Positions 8,330 through 15,911 of a stretch of 64,000 nucleotides of DNA are shown one piece after another. Location of the stretch: the NCBI RefSeq assembly GCF_030409415.1, contig NZ_JAUFPW010000012.1, positions 186,001 to 250,000 of the forward strand, given 5' to 3'. Numbering within the stretch: the stretch's first letter is position 1; each line of letters begins with the position of its first letter. The notes under the pieces are model-generated. The model had not been told where the DNA came from and did no database searches. It was given only the letters and a program-made list of their open reading frames with translations. This DNA is from Pedobacter aquatilis (lineage in GTDB: Bacteria; Bacteroidota; Bacteroidia; Sphingobacteriales; Sphingobacteriaceae). The translations under genes and the position numbers were made by a program.

Positions 8330-8554
8330 ATGAAAAATCTATCCGTCAATATCGAGAATACTATCTATCAGATTTCCCTTCAAAAAGACCGCACCTTTCT
8401 TATCAGAGAAAACGGAAAAGCAATCGGCAATATTTATCCTTCCCAAGGCCACCTAAAACTGATCTGGAAAAGTGGTGACCAGATTGAAAAGCAGCTGATC
8501 AAAGAACTTGGAGAATGCATCGAATCCCACCAGCTTTCTATCCAGGTGCTCTAA
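8330..8554 (+). CDS. Small protein of the dispersed beta-rich family
   Basis: 74 residues: MKNLSVNIENTIYQISLQKD, then TFLIRENGKAIGNIYPSQGHLKLIW, then a C-terminal helix ELGECIESHQLSIQVL. This is the most compact example of the family shared with 828-1097, 6667-7269, 15330-15614 and 22189-22428. It lies 11 bp after the Fpg-like gene and is probably the last intact gene of that operon. Function is unknown. Confidence 0.7.
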   Translation: MKNLSVNIENTIYQISLQKDRTFLIRENGKAIGNIYPSQGHLKLIWKSGDQIEKQLIKELGECIESHQLSIQVL

Positions 8555-8570
8555 GTTAAACCCAAAAACC

Positions 8571-8812
8571 ATGCAAACTGAAAACCTGATCGGCATCGCC
8601 ACCGGTTGCCTGATCGCCATATCGCTTTTGCCACAGATCTAATTCGTCAAAAAAAGATGCAAAAACCATCTCTGTCTTTATGTCCTTTGCATTACTGGCC
8701 GGAAACGGAGTATTGTGTTAATGTGGTTGAGATATATTAGCCTGCGTTGCAGCCTTCTCTAAATCATTGATTTTCAAATTTTTAGCACGGTTATTTAAAA
8801 AGTTGATACCGC
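8571..8812 (+). pseudogene. SemiSWEET (PQ-loop/MtN3) sugar transporter pseudogene
   Basis: The frame starts MQTENLIGIATGCLIAISL and LPQ, then stops. A second frame continues KKDAKTISVFMSFALLAGNGVL, and a third gives FSKSLIFKFLARLFKKLI. Together they trace the three helices of a SemiSWEET protein (ENLIG, LPQ, DAKTIS and LAGNGVLW are family hallmarks). At least one in-frame stop and two frameshifts are needed, one at an A7 tract. It lies 16 bp after the small-family gene and was probably once in the same operon. Confidence 0.7.
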
Positions 8813-8975
8813 TTGTAGACCTTTGTTTTGGCAGTTTACCCACACTATTGCAGAATAGCTTTAATTGGAATGTGTACCAGGATTTCTTTGTACGTAGAAG
8901 CCTTTTGTCTGGATAATAGTATAGACTCCTAGTTTAAATTAATGTGGGCATTTTTTTCAAAAAATCGAACAAACA

Positions 8976-9692
8976 TTATTTACTTTTCGCAATTGTAAGT
9001 CTGCGCAAAAACACCGGGGCAGATTTCAGGGACTTCCTGAATCCGCTATCGCTGGTGAATTTTAGCTCCTTTATAACACGTGTTTCATAGGTAAGGTCAA
9101 ATTTGTCCTGGATGAAAGGCCAGGGTTCTACAGAAAGGTTCTCACCGCTCTTATGCAAATAGTAAGATGAGTTATTTGGTCCATCACTGATTTCGAGTTT
9201 ACGGTTTTCTGGGGGAATCAGATCCTGGCATATCAGCAGTGAGAAAGCATCACAGAACTCGAGGAGATTGTAGGCTTTATCAATGTCAGTTTTCTTTAGC
9301 CCTGACTCTTTTAGCCAGTCTTTTTCCTTTCCGTTTATCTCCGCAATAAACGCTTTTGCTTTTGGTTCCTTGCCATGGGTAAATTTAATGTGCCGAGCAA
9401 TCAAAAGGCTTATAAAACGGCTTTTGGTCAGGGCCATATCGATTTGCGCTTTAGCCCTTTTCAGATTAAAGGTCGTTGACTTAAAATCAAGTGGGGCGCC
9501 GTTTGAATCGATCAGGGGTTTAATATCGAATTCATTGTAAACATCGTCATGTTCGCTGCAGGCGATAACTGTCTCCAGCCAACTCGGGCTATAATCAGCT
9601 GTTTTCAATAGTGCACATATCTGACCGGAAAGTAAGCCATGGGCACGTTGGGTAATTATTGTCCAGCCCTTATCATCATACCTTGTTATCAT
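8976..9692 (-). CDS. DUF3891 family protein
   Basis: 238 residues starting MITRYDDKGWTIITQRAHGLLSGQI. The sequence TQRAHGLLSGQI and the EHDDVYNEFD block match my memory of DUF3891, a family of mostly helical soluble proteins with conserved His and Asp residues of unknown function. These suggest a metal site of HD-domain type, but this is inference. It is a single gene with no operon partner. Confidence 0.75.
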   Translation of the reverse strand: MITRYDDKGWTIITQRAHGLLSGQICALLKTADYSPSWLETVIACSEHDDVYNEFDIKPLIDSNGAPLDFKSTTFNLKRAKAQIDMALTKSRFISLLIARHIKFTHGKEPKAKAFIAEINGKEKDWLKESGLKKTDIDKAYNLLEFCDAFSLLICQDLIPPENRKLEISDGPNNSSYYLHKSGENLSVEPWPFIQDKFDLTYETRVIKELKFTSDSGFRKSLKSAPVFLRRLTIAKSK

Positions 9693-9873
9693 TGATTTAT
9701 TTTATGGTAATACTAATTGATTTTGAACTGTTATTAATGTTCTTTATTTTTCTTCCTTTCACACTATACACTTCTGATGCGGACCTGTGAATCACTCCAT
9801 TTAGATATGTGTTAAAATTTTATTGCATGCAGTTTATCTCCAGCTTCATTGCAGGTAAAATTTTCCAAATACT

Positions 9874-9915
9874 AAACAGGCAGGCGGAATCCTTTACCAC
9901 GCTGCCTGCCTGTTT
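9874..9915. terminator. Strong hairpin after the SDR gene
   Basis: Perfect 12-bp arms AAACAGGCAGGC/GCCTGCCTGTTT enclose an 18-nt loop, 22 bp beyond the SDR stop codon on the minus strand. There is no long T-tract, so it is either a factor-assisted terminator or an mRNA-stabilising hairpin. Confidence 0.6.
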
Positions 9916-9936
9916 GATGAGGAAGATCAATTCTCC

Positions 9937-10746
9937 CTATAAACTTTTCTTATGCTCGACATTTACCGGTTGCTGTACTTTTTCCATCTGCTCAGCCTGT
10001 AAGCTGTCTGGAGTAATGTTCCCAATGGCAACCTGGAGCTTGTTTTTCAACCCCGAGACAACCATATCTTTTCCTGCAAGTAAGGCCTCATAGCCATCCT
10101 TTGCAACCTTGGCAGGATCCCCGAGATCACCTTCCTGGACAATTTTCGCATTAAGCATATCCGCTTTTCGGAAAAAATCAGTATCGGTGGCACCCGGTAA
10201 AAGCGAAGTTACGGTAACCCCGGTATCTTTTAATTCTACACGGATGGCCTCGGAAAAAGAATGAACAAAAGCCTTGGTACCATGGTAGACTGCTTGATAT
10301 GGTCCAGGTGCTTTACCGGCAATCGACGCCAGGTTTAATATTTTTCCTGCGCCGTTCTTAACCATGTCCTGCGCAAAGTACTTAGTTAGTGTCACCAGCG
10401 AAGAAATATTTAGCTGGATAATGTCCAGTTCACGGGCCAGTTCATTTTCAGTAAACTTCCCGTAAACGCCCTGGCCGGCATCATTAACTAATACATCCAC
10501 CGGGATCGAAAGGCCTTTAATGTGGGTATATAAATCTTCTGCCGCACCTTCATCAAACAGGTCCAGGCTAACAATAATTACCTCAATACCATGTTTTTCC
10601 AGTTCGCCCGCAGTTAGTTTGAGTTTGTCTTCATCGCGAGCGACAATTATCAGGTTCTTTTTATCTTTAGCAAATAACCTGGCGAGCTCCAGTCCAATGC
10701 CACTGGTGGCGCCGGTGATGAGCGCGAATTGCTTCTTATTTTCCAT
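9937..10746 (-). CDS. Short-chain dehydrogenase/reductase
   Basis: 269 residues from the ATG at 10746 (MENKKQFALITGATSGIG); an in-frame ATG at 10785 is possible. It has the Rossmann motif TGATSGIG at the N-terminus, a DVLVNDAG strand, the catalytic Ser in NLASIAG and YHGTK as the YxxxK pair. This is the classical SDR NAD(P)-dependent oxidoreductase fold; the substrate cannot be read from sequence. It is divergent from the Crp-like regulator at 10904, with a 157-bp intergene. Confidence 0.9.
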   Translation of the reverse strand: MENKKQFALITGATSGIGLELARLFAKDKKNLIIVARDEDKLKLTAGELEKHGIEVIIVSLDLFDEGAAEDLYTHIKGLSIPVDVLVNDAGQGVYGKFTENELARELDIIQLNISSLVTLTKYFAQDMVKNGAGKILNLASIAGKAPGPYQAVYHGTKAFVHSFSEAIRVELKDTGVTVTSLLPGATDTDFFRKADMLNAKIVQEGDLGDPAKVAKDGYEALLAGKDMVVSGLKNKLQVAIGNITPDSLQAEQMEKVQQPVNVEHKKSL

Positions 10747-10903
10747 TTTTTCAAATTCTAGGTATTTCTTCAACACCGACTCCAAGCAAAAAGATTTGTT
10801 TTTGTGAATATTTCTAAGCTAATGTCCAGCATATTGTCTTTACTTTATTGATAAAATCAAAGCTTCTCGGCTGAATTTTTTTATTCATTTCCACTAATAA
10901 CTT

Positions 10904-11554
10904 ATGGATAAGATTTACATTTTGCCACTTGCATCAATATATTTTATCTTCACTTCAAAAATATACAACGTGAGCCATCCCGAAATCATCAGCAGAACGC
11001 TATCCAGGTTAGTCAACTTTAACGAAGATCAGCTTAAACTTTTCTTATCAAAATTCATAATAAAAAAATTAAAGAAAGTTGAGTTCCTGTTGCGGGAAGG
11101 CAAAGTCTGCAAAGCGATGGTCATCGTAAATCGTGGCGCTTTGCGATATTTTGGCATTAATGAAAGGGGGGAGCAAAGTCACTGGTTCGCTTTCGAAGGG
11201 GAATGGCTTGGTGATTATGAAAGTTTTTTGACCCAGGCCCCCTCACAGCATTATATCCAGGCGCTTGAAGACACAGACGTGTTCTGCCTTACTTACCGGG
11301 ATATGCAGCAGCTCTACAATGAAGGTGCGAATTTTGAACGGTTCGGGAGGTTAATTGCGGAGGAACTTTTCATCTCAATTGGTCGTTCCAGATACGAACT
11401 GGCCAGTTTGCCAGCGATACTACGTTATAAGAACCTGATTAAAAACTATTCCGAAATACATAAACGCATTCAGATTAAACATTTGGCTACATACTTAGGG
11501 ATTCAGCCACAAAGTCTTAGTCGCATCCGTAAAGAATTAGCGAAGTCAAAATAG
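10904..11554 (+). CDS. Crp/Fnr-type transcriptional regulator
   Basis: 216 residues from the ATG, or 194 from a GTG at 10970, where the family-like part begins (SHPEIISRTLSRL). A cyclic-nucleotide-binding beta roll covers about 40-135 (LLREGKVCKAMVIVNRGALRYF, GEWLGDYESF). The C-terminal helix-turn-helix is IKHLATYLGIQPQSLSRIRKEL. It has no Fe-S cysteine cluster. It lacks the GEmaaL-type ligand pocket of true CRP, like many Bacteroidota members. It is divergent from the SDR gene, a possible target. Confidence 0.88.
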   Translation: MDKIYILPLASIYFIFTSKIYNVSHPEIISRTLSRLVNFNEDQLKLFLSKFIIKKLKKVEFLLREGKVCKAMVIVNRGALRYFGINERGEQSHWFAFEGEWLGDYESFLTQAPSQHYIQALEDTDVFCLTYRDMQQLYNEGANFERFGRLIAEELFISIGRSRYELASLPAILRYKNLIKNYSEIHKRIQIKHLATYLGIQPQSLSRIRKELAKSK

Positions 11555-11631
11555 ATTGAGCCCGAAGCAATATGTGATTTAAGTAACCTGTGTTATTTTA
11601 ATTTTTCCCATTTTCAAAGATTTTTGAGACC

Positions 11632-12402
11632 ATGAAAGTACATTCAATCCTTCGGGTCAATGAATCTCAATTCAACCGATACCTTTACTACTGCGGCTTG
11701 TCGCATTTTGCTCTTGCTTTTCTGATTCTACTTATCATGCCATTTGAGCATCGTCAAATCATGGGTATCAATCTATGGATAAAACCATTAAAATTTGCTG
11801 TTTCAATTGGAATCTACGCAATCAGTTGGTCGGCAATTCTAAGCTATTTTCCTCAACAAAGTATTATTCGCCGATTCGCCCGCTTCACTGTATTTGCACT
11901 TTGTTTTGAAATGCTGGCAATATCCAGTCAGGCAGCCCGAGGGGAATTGTCTCACTTCAACCAATCCGGAATATATAATAGTACAGTTTATAGCCTGATG
12001 GGGACTATAATTACTGCTCAAACCGTTTTTTCCATCATTGTCAGCATTCCAATGTTCCAATCAATGCCTCAAAAAATTGGATATGCTATGGCTTGGGCCC
12101 TACGATTTGGGATTGCCACATCAATCCTGTTTGCGCTTCAGGGCGGCTATATCGGATACCACATGTCACATACCATAGGTGGTACCGATGGGAGCAAGGG
12201 CATTTTAATATTAAACTGGAACAGGCAGTATGGTGACCTCAGAATTGCCCATTTTTTTGGAATCCATGCTTTGCAAATTATCCCGCTATCAATATGGCTT
12301 TGCCGTATCAAAAAAATCTTATTGATTATCCTCATCGGTAGCTGTTATTTTCTTTTGGTAAGTTTTGTGTTTTACCATGCATTGCTTGGAAGGGGCTTTT
12401 AA
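11632..12402 (+). CDS. Seven-span membrane protein of unknown function
   Basis: 256 residues with about seven hydrophobic segments, at roughly 22-37, 53-72, 83-100, 123-142, 155-175, 200-220 and 230-250. Between them lie the polar conserved-looking motifs GINLWIKPLKFA, SQAARGELSHFN, GYIGYHMSHTIGG and DLRIAHFFGIHALQ. Several histidines near the membrane (SHFN, YHMSH, AHFFGIHALQ) could bind haem or metal, but I cannot name a family. It follows the Crp-like regulator after 77 bp and is probably read from its own promoter. Confidence 0.75.
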   Translation: MKVHSILRVNESQFNRYLYYCGLSHFALAFLILLIMPFEHRQIMGINLWIKPLKFAVSIGIYAISWSAILSYFPQQSIIRRFARFTVFALCFEMLAISSQAARGELSHFNQSGIYNSTVYSLMGTIITAQTVFSIIVSIPMFQSMPQKIGYAMAWALRFGIATSILFALQGGYIGYHMSHTIGGTDGSKGILILNWNRQYGDLRIAHFFGIHALQIIPLSIWLCRIKKILLIILIGSCYFLLVSFVFYHALLGRGF

Positions 12403-12655
12403 TTATCAAGTAATTCTAGAAAGAAATCGATGGCCTGCCTATCATTAAGTATCTTAGCATTGTAACATCATTACATTCAATCTGACACTAAAAAATAGAA
12501 TCTTTACTCCTTTTATTACCCAATAGATACTCTTCACTTTTCAATACTTTTCCAAATCCTTACGAATGTGTAATAAACACCCTATAATTTTAAAGCATGT
12601 TATTATTCAGATTCATTGCCCGCGTTATTTTCTAATGATAAAATAATTAGCGTTG

Positions 12656-12741
12656 AGATTTCGCGGGAAGGGAACAACTTATTCCAGAATTTAGGGTTAA
12701 TCTGCTACGGAATCCCTTGTTTATCCAAGCCGAAATCTCCA
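12656..12741. repeat. Internally deleted copy of the MITE-like repeat
   Basis: It starts GAGATTTCGCGGGAAG and ends AAGCCGAAATCTCCA, so its ends are inverted repeats. Left part (GATTTCGCGGG...CAACTTATT) and right part (TCTGCTACGGAATCCCTTG) match the 170-bp copy at 22586-22755, with the middle missing. Confidence 0.75.
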
Positions 12742-12853
12742 AATAGGATGCCTTTATACCTATAAAAAAGATACGTTGATAAAAAACTGCGCTATCAAGA
12801 ATGCCCTTGAACTTATTGCAATGGCTTTTAGATATAGGATTAGGAAATAAAAA

Positions 12854-12879
12854 AACAGGTGCATGAGATTACACCTGTT
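12854..12879. terminator. Hairpin, terminator-like on the minus strand
   Basis: Arms AACAGGTG/CACCTGTT with a 10-nt loop. Read on the minus strand it is followed by T7. No gene that it would end is convincing, so it may close an unannotated small transcript. Confidence 0.5.
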
Positions 12880-13210
12880 CTTAAGCAAAGAACATCAACC
12901 ATGAACGCAGATCTATTAGCAATTTAACAAAAAAACCAGTCACACTAAATGCAATTGGTTTGTATGCTGCCAAGGAGTGGATAAACGTATCCTAAAATAG
13001 CATCGGTTAATTCCCGATGGCCAACGAAAATGTTCCTTAACATAATACATGATACTGGCATAAGGTCGTTGCAAAAGGGAAGACAGGCACATAAATGTGG
13101 CCTATCTTCAAAATAATGCTCTCTTGAAATCGAAGATAAAACGAAAACTGTTGACAATTATCAATTAAAATTAAGTTCTTTAGATTATAGTCTTAAAACG
13201 ATTCCAAAAG

Positions 13211-13405
13211 CTATTCAGTTGGCGGGAGCGTCCTGGTAGATGAATCGATATTTGTGGTATCCCTAATCTGCTGACTGCCAGTTGCAGTTGTATCAATGGT
13301 GTCAGTATTTACTTCTGATTCTCTGTTCTTCTCGGCTGTATTGTTGTTGCATGCAGTCAAAAAAATAAAGATTGCGGCGATAGCCATTAATTTTAAATTT
13401 TTCAT
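13211..13405 (-). CDS. Small lipoprotein
   Basis: 64 residues. Signal peptide MKNLKLMAIAAIFIFLTAC with lipobox LTAC. The remainder is hydrophilic and rich in Thr, Asp, Asn and Ser (NTDTIDTTATGS, RDTTNIDSSTRT). It is likely lipidated and disordered, of unknown function, comparable to the 6256-6462 lipoprotein. Confidence 0.7.
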   Translation of the reverse strand: MKNLKLMAIAAIFIFLTACNNNTAEKNRESEVNTDTIDTTATGSQQIRDTTNIDSSTRTLPPTE

Positions 13406-13986
13406 AGTATTCCTTTTTGATGTCTTTTGAGAACATTATTTATTGTTTAAGGTTTGAGTTTTTTTGTGTATTCCTCAGCCAAAGATTTAATAAGTAAAAT
13501 GTTAAATATCCGCAAAACCTTAAAAAAAATTACCTAAAGTTATCTTATGAATTGCAAACGGCTTAACTAATAAACTAAAACGCAATAGGTAACTACGCTT
13601 TATTAATAAAATCTCCAGCATAATTTTGAAACTGGATAAAACGGTAAAGGAATGGAAAAGAAAGCTGGTCCTAACCCAGAACAAATAAACTATTAATCAA
13701 AGGTAGTCATGCTAGCCGCCTTTGTCAAGCAAGGTCCAATTCGAAAGAAAAGCTCGTGTTGCACTATATTATTAATGAACGGTTACTATTATAATTTTAC
13801 AGTTCTGATGTCTAAAGGTTCACAATTTGAATCCCAAGGCGAAAAGAGGGGATTGTTATTCAACGGTTGGTTGCATTATGCTCACTTTTTATTGCATGAG
13901 TTATTAACCAAACCTATCATCCACTTTAGTGTTTTACTAATACAGATTCTCCAACCTCAAATGGTATACAAAGAAACAGTTTACTT
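13406..13986. other. Gene-free stretch
   Basis: AT-rich, with nothing recognisable. An ORF at 13709-13993 has no convincing start or composition and overlaps the next gene. Confidence 0.4.
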
Positions 13987-14439
13987 ATGCTGAAAGTTAC
14001 CTATATAAGTTTGGCTAAAATGTTGACGATCACCATTACTATTTTCCTTTATTCCTGCCACAAGGAAGATTCAGGAAGATACGCAATGGATAAGAACACT
14101 TTTGTCCCTTCCGTGATACTGAAAAGCAATTACCAATTAGAATTCATCACTAGGCTAGCAAATGGGTCCGGCGCCGTTGCTTATGCCAATAAAAGAAAGG
14201 CATATTGGAATGCATATATCAAAGACCTACGTTGTCATTACGAGGTAATACCGAATATATTTCTAAGCGATTTGTCCTCAGAAGATACTGATGTGCTGAA
14301 TAAAATAGATAAATCTTCGGCAGAGGATGGTAAGAAGATTACCATTGAGGCAATTCTTCAGTCCGATCAGGATCTTATTGCCATTCATATTCGCGCGGTA
14401 TCGAATAGCGGAATAGATAACGCAGTAATACGCAATTAG
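13987..14439 (+). CDS. Putative lipoprotein of unknown function
   Basis: 150 residues. A hydrophobic N-terminus ending FLYSC gives a lipobox at about residue 24, then HKEDSGRYAMDKN. The mature part is mixed alpha/beta (SNYQLEFITRLANGSGAVAYANKRKAYWNAYIK), with no motif that I recognise. It probably sits in the periplasm or outer membrane. A 39-codon ORF follows in the same direction. Confidence 0.5.
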   Translation: MLKVTYISLAKMLTITITIFLYSCHKEDSGRYAMDKNTFVPSVILKSNYQLEFITRLANGSGAVAYANKRKAYWNAYIKDLRCHYEVIPNIFLSDLSSEDTDVLNKIDKSSAEDGKKITIEAILQSDQDLIAIHIRAVSNSGIDNAVIRN

Positions 14440-14447
14440 GCTGAAAA

Positions 14448-14567
14448 ATGGATTGGCTCATTAAAAGAAAACTTGAACGATACACAGTTGTTTATGAAAA
14501 TGTACTAGGTGATTTATTCAATATTACTTGTCACTGGGGGAGAGACTATTATTTCAGAGAAAATTAG
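14448..14567 (+). CDS. Possible micro-ORF
   Basis: 39 codons starting MDWLIKRKLERYTVVYE, 8 bp after the putative lipoprotein gene and before the gene at 14634. It has a basic N-terminus and an aromatic-rich C-terminus (HWGRDYYFREN). Only position and an uninterrupted frame support it. Confidence 0.25.
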   Translation: MDWLIKRKLERYTVVYENVLGDLFNITCHWGRDYYFREN

Positions 14568-14633
14568 TGGATTATACCGGATCAAATAAGTGATCTAAAA
14601 AGCGGAATATTAACTCAAATACATTAAATAGCT

Positions 14634-15167
14634 ATGAAAGAATTGGAAAATCAAAACCCTGAAGTGTCCAAAACTCCACTGGACGATCAATCGCTACACC
14701 CGGCAGACCGTAGCAATATGCCCGAAAGTCAGATTCCTGTTTTTAGGAGTAACCGGGAAGCTGAACTAGGTCAGATGAAAACCAAGGCTGGGCACTTAGG
14801 TACAGAAGTGGGTGAGGGTGATTTCGGGTCAGAAGAGGCTCGGGCAGATGCAGATAAAGGGAATAAGGGTAGTGGAGGTAATATGCCCTACTCTATATCC
14901 AAGAAAAAATATAATTCAAAAGAAAGGTTTCCTGAAACGCTCATGCAGAATTATCCCGAGATAATAGATTATAATTGGAAAACCAGCGAAACGTTGGAAA
15001 TTATACTAAAATCAGGAAATTCTACAGAAGGCTTTGCAAATGCACTTAAAGATAGTTTGTTGCTCGAGATCTCTTTCGCTGAGCATCTGTATATGATGTT
15101 AAAGGAAAATGGACATGCTTATTTTAAAATCATTGAATTAAATAAAAATTCGTCTGAGAAAAGTTAA
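14634..15167 (+). CDS. Two-part protein with shared NWKTSETLE module
   Basis: 177 residues. Residues 1-90 are hydrophilic, Gly/Glu/Lys-rich and probably disordered. Residues about 113-170 (YNWKTSETLEIILKSG...LEISFAEHLYMMLKENGHAYFKII) match the C-terminal module of the 6667-7269 protein, including an identical NWKTSETLE and the same F-x-E-H-L and Y-F-x-[LI]-I ends. Function is unknown; the shared module probably mediates a common interaction. It has no membrane anchor, unlike its relative. Confidence 0.65.
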   Translation: MKELENQNPEVSKTPLDDQSLHPADRSNMPESQIPVFRSNREAELGQMKTKAGHLGTEVGEGDFGSEEARADADKGNKGSGGNMPYSISKKKYNSKERFPETLMQNYPEIIDYNWKTSETLEIILKSGNSTEGFANALKDSLLLEISFAEHLYMMLKENGHAYFKIIELNKNSSEKS

Positions 15168-15329
15168 CCGGATTGAAAGGCAACTTAGCCTCATGAGCTC
15201 CCATTGGACCTGAGTTTGTGAGTTAGCTTTGCTGTGCCGCTTGGACTAATCAACACCGCAAAGTAAATTTCGTTTTTTTTTGATCATGATGAATAATATT
15301 AGGCAGAACCGAATATACTGATTCACGAA

Positions 15330-15614
15330 TTATATTCGGTTTTGAATTTCCCCAATAATCTGATTTATAATTGTAGTTTGTAGTTCGGGGCCCTTTGAGT
15401 CGGTCGATTTAACAGTTTCAGGAAAGGTTGCTTTAAGATCTCCGTAGGCTATTAGTCGCCCCTCGTTGCCTTGTAGCTTTAAGGCTCCAATAATTTCATC
15501 GACATGTCTAATCAGAAAGAATTCATGCTTCTGGGAGATTGTAATTTTGTAATATTGGTTTCCTTGTTCAATGTTCATCACAAATGGGACCATAGTGTGT
15601 TTTCTTTTTAACAT
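15330..15614 (-). CDS. Small protein of the dispersed beta-rich family
   Basis: 94 residues from ATG 15614; later in-frame ATGs at 15593 and 15578 are possible. The core VMNIEQGNQYYKITISQKHEFFLIRHVDEIIGALKLQGNEG has the family order of strand, strand with F-x-[LI]-R, and I-G turn, and a helix IINQIIGEIQNRI at the end. It is related to the 74-residue protein at 8330-8554. Function is unknown and it has no clear operon. Confidence 0.5.
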   Translation of the reverse strand: MLKRKHTMVPFVMNIEQGNQYYKITISQKHEFFLIRHVDEIIGALKLQGNEGRLIAYGDLKATFPETVKSTDSKGPELQTTIINQIIGEIQNRI

Positions 15615-15911
15615 ATTATTTTACCTAATACTTACTGGAGTGTTTGTTTATTATGTTACTACCTTATACATAATTCAGAAACCATTGTTAGGTTAACTTT
15701 TCAAGGTTGTTTGAGGTTTTTAGGTAAATAACAATTTAGCACTGTTCTAAGACACCTCATCCCAGCACGTTCCCTAAATGCTAAAACATAATTTTTTAAA
15801 TTTAGGTTTTTTATAAGCAGGTCACGGGGTTCGACTGGGTCAGCCTTAAAATTCTCCAGCTTCTACTTTAAATTTCCTATAATTCATACGCTTTTTTTTG
15901 CAGCATAAAGG

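Larger units (their letters stand above)
12403..13210. other. Gene-free stretch with repeat and hairpin
   Basis: It contains a short copy of the MITE-like repeat (12656-12741) and a hairpin (12854-12879). A 70-codon minus-strand ORF at 12945-13157 has an odd composition (many Cys and His) and no family resemblance; I do not accept it as a gene. Confidence 0.5.

Noticed and set aside
10520-10807. 95-codon plus-strand ORF inside the SDR gene
   Set aside because: Shadow of the SDR coding frame; Ser-rich translation without motifs.
12945-13157. 70-codon minus-strand ORF ahead of a hairpin with T-tract
   Set aside because: The composition is unusual for a protein and nothing resembles a family. 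The hairpin alone does not make it a gene.
13709-13993. 94-codon ORF upstream of the 13987 lipoprotein
   Set aside because: Patchy composition, no family resemblance and overlap with the better-supported gene.
15815-15850. tRNA 3'-end-like sequence (CACGGGGTTCGACTGGGTCAG)
   Set aside because: The T-loop GTTCGA is there, but the arms do not pair and no acceptor or anticodon arm lies upstream. Chance similarity or an unrecognisable remnant.
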